Positions 6,554 through 7,515 of a DNA stretch of 7,515 bases are shown in pieces. The stretch's first letter is position 1; each line of letters starts with the position of its first letter. The position numbers were made by a program, and so were the translations under genes. The DNA comes from an uncultured Eubacteriales bacterium (GTDB lineage Bacteria; Bacillota; Clostridia; Lachnospirales; Lachnospiraceae). Location: the NCBI GenBank assembly GCA_900313855.1, contig OMSZ01000232.1:1-7515 (forward strand), read 5' to 3'. Under the pieces are notes generated by a model. That model ran no database searches and had not been told where the DNA came from. It was given only the letters and a program-made list of their open reading frames with translations.

Positions 6554-7492
6554 TTATAACAGCGTTAATATATCACCCGGAGCTTCTGCAAAAATTGAAG
6601 CTCCTTTTTTCTCAAGATAAGCCTTATCCCGAAATCCCCACAAAACAGATATACACGGAAGGGAAGAATTCTTTGCCGTTTCGTAATCCACCTCGGAATC
6701 ACCGACATAGACAGCATTCTCTGCCTTGCTGCCAAGCTCCTTTAATGCCTCAAAAACAGTATCCGGCGCAGGCTTTCTTTTTATCCCCTGCTTTTCCCCA
6801 ATAGCCACTTCAACAAGTCCGTCAAAAAATCTCTCATTTAATTCCTTCACAGCCGAATCAATCTTGTTAGAGACTATTGCCAGCTTATAACCACGTTCCT
6901 TCAACTGTTTCATCAACTCTGATATCCCGTCATACGGTTTTGTGCGGTCAAGACAATGTACGTCATAGTGTTCCTTAAACACCGGAATCATCCTGTCTAT
7001 GACCTCAGATGTTGTTTCCTTAGGAACTGTTTCCTCTAATGCATATCTGATACCGTTGCCAAATGCATGTCTGTAATCCTCCTTTGAATGAGGCGGAAAA
7101 CCAAACTTATCCATCACATAATTCATCGACACTGTCAGGTCATCAAGAGTATTAAGCACAGTTCCGTCCATATCAAATATTATTGTATCAACATTAAAAA
7201 ACAATGAACCCATTTTACTCTCTCCTGTTTTTATCAAAGCAAGCTTAGCCTCACGACTAAGCTTCTTGATCGCACACTCTCTTTTCATTGCATCATTTTT
7301 GTTATCAAACACCTCATAATACACAAGTCTTACAGGAAGTCTTGACCTTGTATATTTGGCACCTTTACCTAAGTTGTGGACTTTAATGCGATTATCGAGA
7401 TCATTCGTATATCCCGTATAGAGTGACCCGTCGCTGCACTCAACCATATATGTATAATAAGAATCTCCGGTTATAATTGCTGCCTTTGTCAT
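6554..7492 (-). CDS. GIY-YIG nuclease-like domain fused to a HAD phosphatase
   Basis: 312-residue open frame that joins two usually separate proteins. Residues 11-92 match the short UPF0213/YhbQ-type GIY-YIG fold: YYTYMVECSDGSLYTGYT at 12-29, Arg35, His39, GAKYTRSRLPVRLVYYE at 44-60 and Glu72 in KRECAIKKLSR. Residues 94-312 form a HAD phosphatase of phosphoglycolate phosphatase/PpaX type: DMDGT at 107-111 (nucleophile Asp107, acid Asp109), helical cap about 120-190, Ser208-Asn209, Lys240 in KPAPD, and GDSEVD at 264-269. Both domains look complete. The start has GGAGG about 8 bases upstream. Met94 (7213), exactly where the HAD domain begins, has its own AGGAG 8 bases upstream, so free HAD protein may also be made. 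The likely HAD substrate is a small phosphoester or pyrophosphate, not determinable here. The GIY-YIG role is probably structure-specific DNA cleavage, by family. Confidence 0.88.
   Translation of the reverse strand: MTKAAIITGDSYYTYMVECSDGSLYTGYTNDLDNRIKVHNLGKGAKYTRSRLPVRLVYYEVFDNKNDAMKRECAIKKLSREAKLALIKTGESKMGSLFFNVDTIIFDMDGTVLNTLDDLTVSMNYVMDKFGFPPHSKEDYRHAFGNGIRYALEETVPKETTSEVIDRMIPVFKEHYDVHCLDRTKPYDGISELMKQLKERGYKLAIVSNKIDSAVKELNERFFDGLVEVAIGEKQGIKRKPAPDTVFEALKELGSKAENAVYVGDSEVDYETAKNSSLPCISVLWGFRDKAYLEKKGASIFAEAPGDILTLL
6579..6610 (+). terminator. terminator-like hairpin on the plus strand inside the HAD gene
   Basis: GGAGCTTC, a 10-nt loop, GAAGCTCC, then six T. This is a textbook intrinsic terminator on the plus strand, but it lies within the 3' end of a minus-strand coding region (residues about 295-304). 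No plus-strand gene leads into it. It may stop antisense transcription or be a by-product of the coding sequence. Confidence 0.35.
7222..7226 (-). promoter_or_regulatory. internal ribosome binding site before the HAD domain
   Basis: AGGAG on the minus strand, 8 bases before the ATG of Met94 (7213). Its position exactly at the domain boundary, with optimal spacing, suggests internal translation initiation. It may be a relic of two once separate, overlapping or adjacent genes. Confidence 0.5.
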
Positions 7493-7500
7493 ATATTTAC

Positions 7501-7506
7501 CCTCCT
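7501..7506 (-). promoter_or_regulatory. ribosome binding site of the GIY-YIG/HAD gene
   Basis: AGGAGG on the minus strand, 8 bases before the ATG at 7492. It decides the start, which gives about ten residues more than the usual N-terminus of this GIY-YIG family. The promoter would lie beyond the window edge. Confidence 0.7.
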
Positions 7507-7515
7507 ATAGCTACG

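Overview
The window looks like low-GC Firmicute DNA, most plausibly from a Lachnospiraceae-type gut Clostridium. This rests on AT-rich intergenic DNA, strong AGGAGG-type ribosome binding sites, and the style of the FeoB, GGDEF and HAD proteins. It is inference; no marker gene is present. No rRNA, tRNA, CRISPR array, insertion sequence or phage gene is visible.

Positions 1-3103 form an iron-uptake locus. feoB (66-2057, minus) and feoA (2178-2390, minus) encode the ferrous iron transporter and its small SH3-like partner. A DtxR-family metalloregulator (2729-3103, plus) is transcribed divergently. An 18-bp perfect palindrome of form NGTTAG-N6-CTAACN lies before each feo gene (2479-2496 and 2089-2106). 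Its core, TTAG-N6-CTAA, is the spacing found twice, overlapped, in the classical DtxR/IdeR box. The feoA copy sits at the expected transcription start of a strong promoter. The regulator carries the Met/Cys/Glu/His residues of iron-type DtxR rather than the Asp/Glu set of manganese-type MntR. The likely circuit is an iron-loaded repressor that shuts off feoA and feoB separately, with a hairpin between the two genes.

Positions 3104-5054 are accessory in character. A solitary AAA ATPase with a DUF4143-type C-terminus (3552-4823, plus) has its own promoter. It is flanked on both sides by minus-strand sequence that reads like broken coding DNA (about 3116-3276 and 4846-5053).

Positions 5055-7492 hold two minus-strand genes in series. 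The first transcribed is a GIY-YIG nuclease-like domain fused in frame to a HAD phosphatase (6554-7492), with a good internal ribosome binding site before the HAD part. It is followed by a soluble GAF-GGDEF diguanylate cyclase (5055-6470). The gap between them is 83 bp and shows no clear promoter or terminator, so co-transcription is possible.
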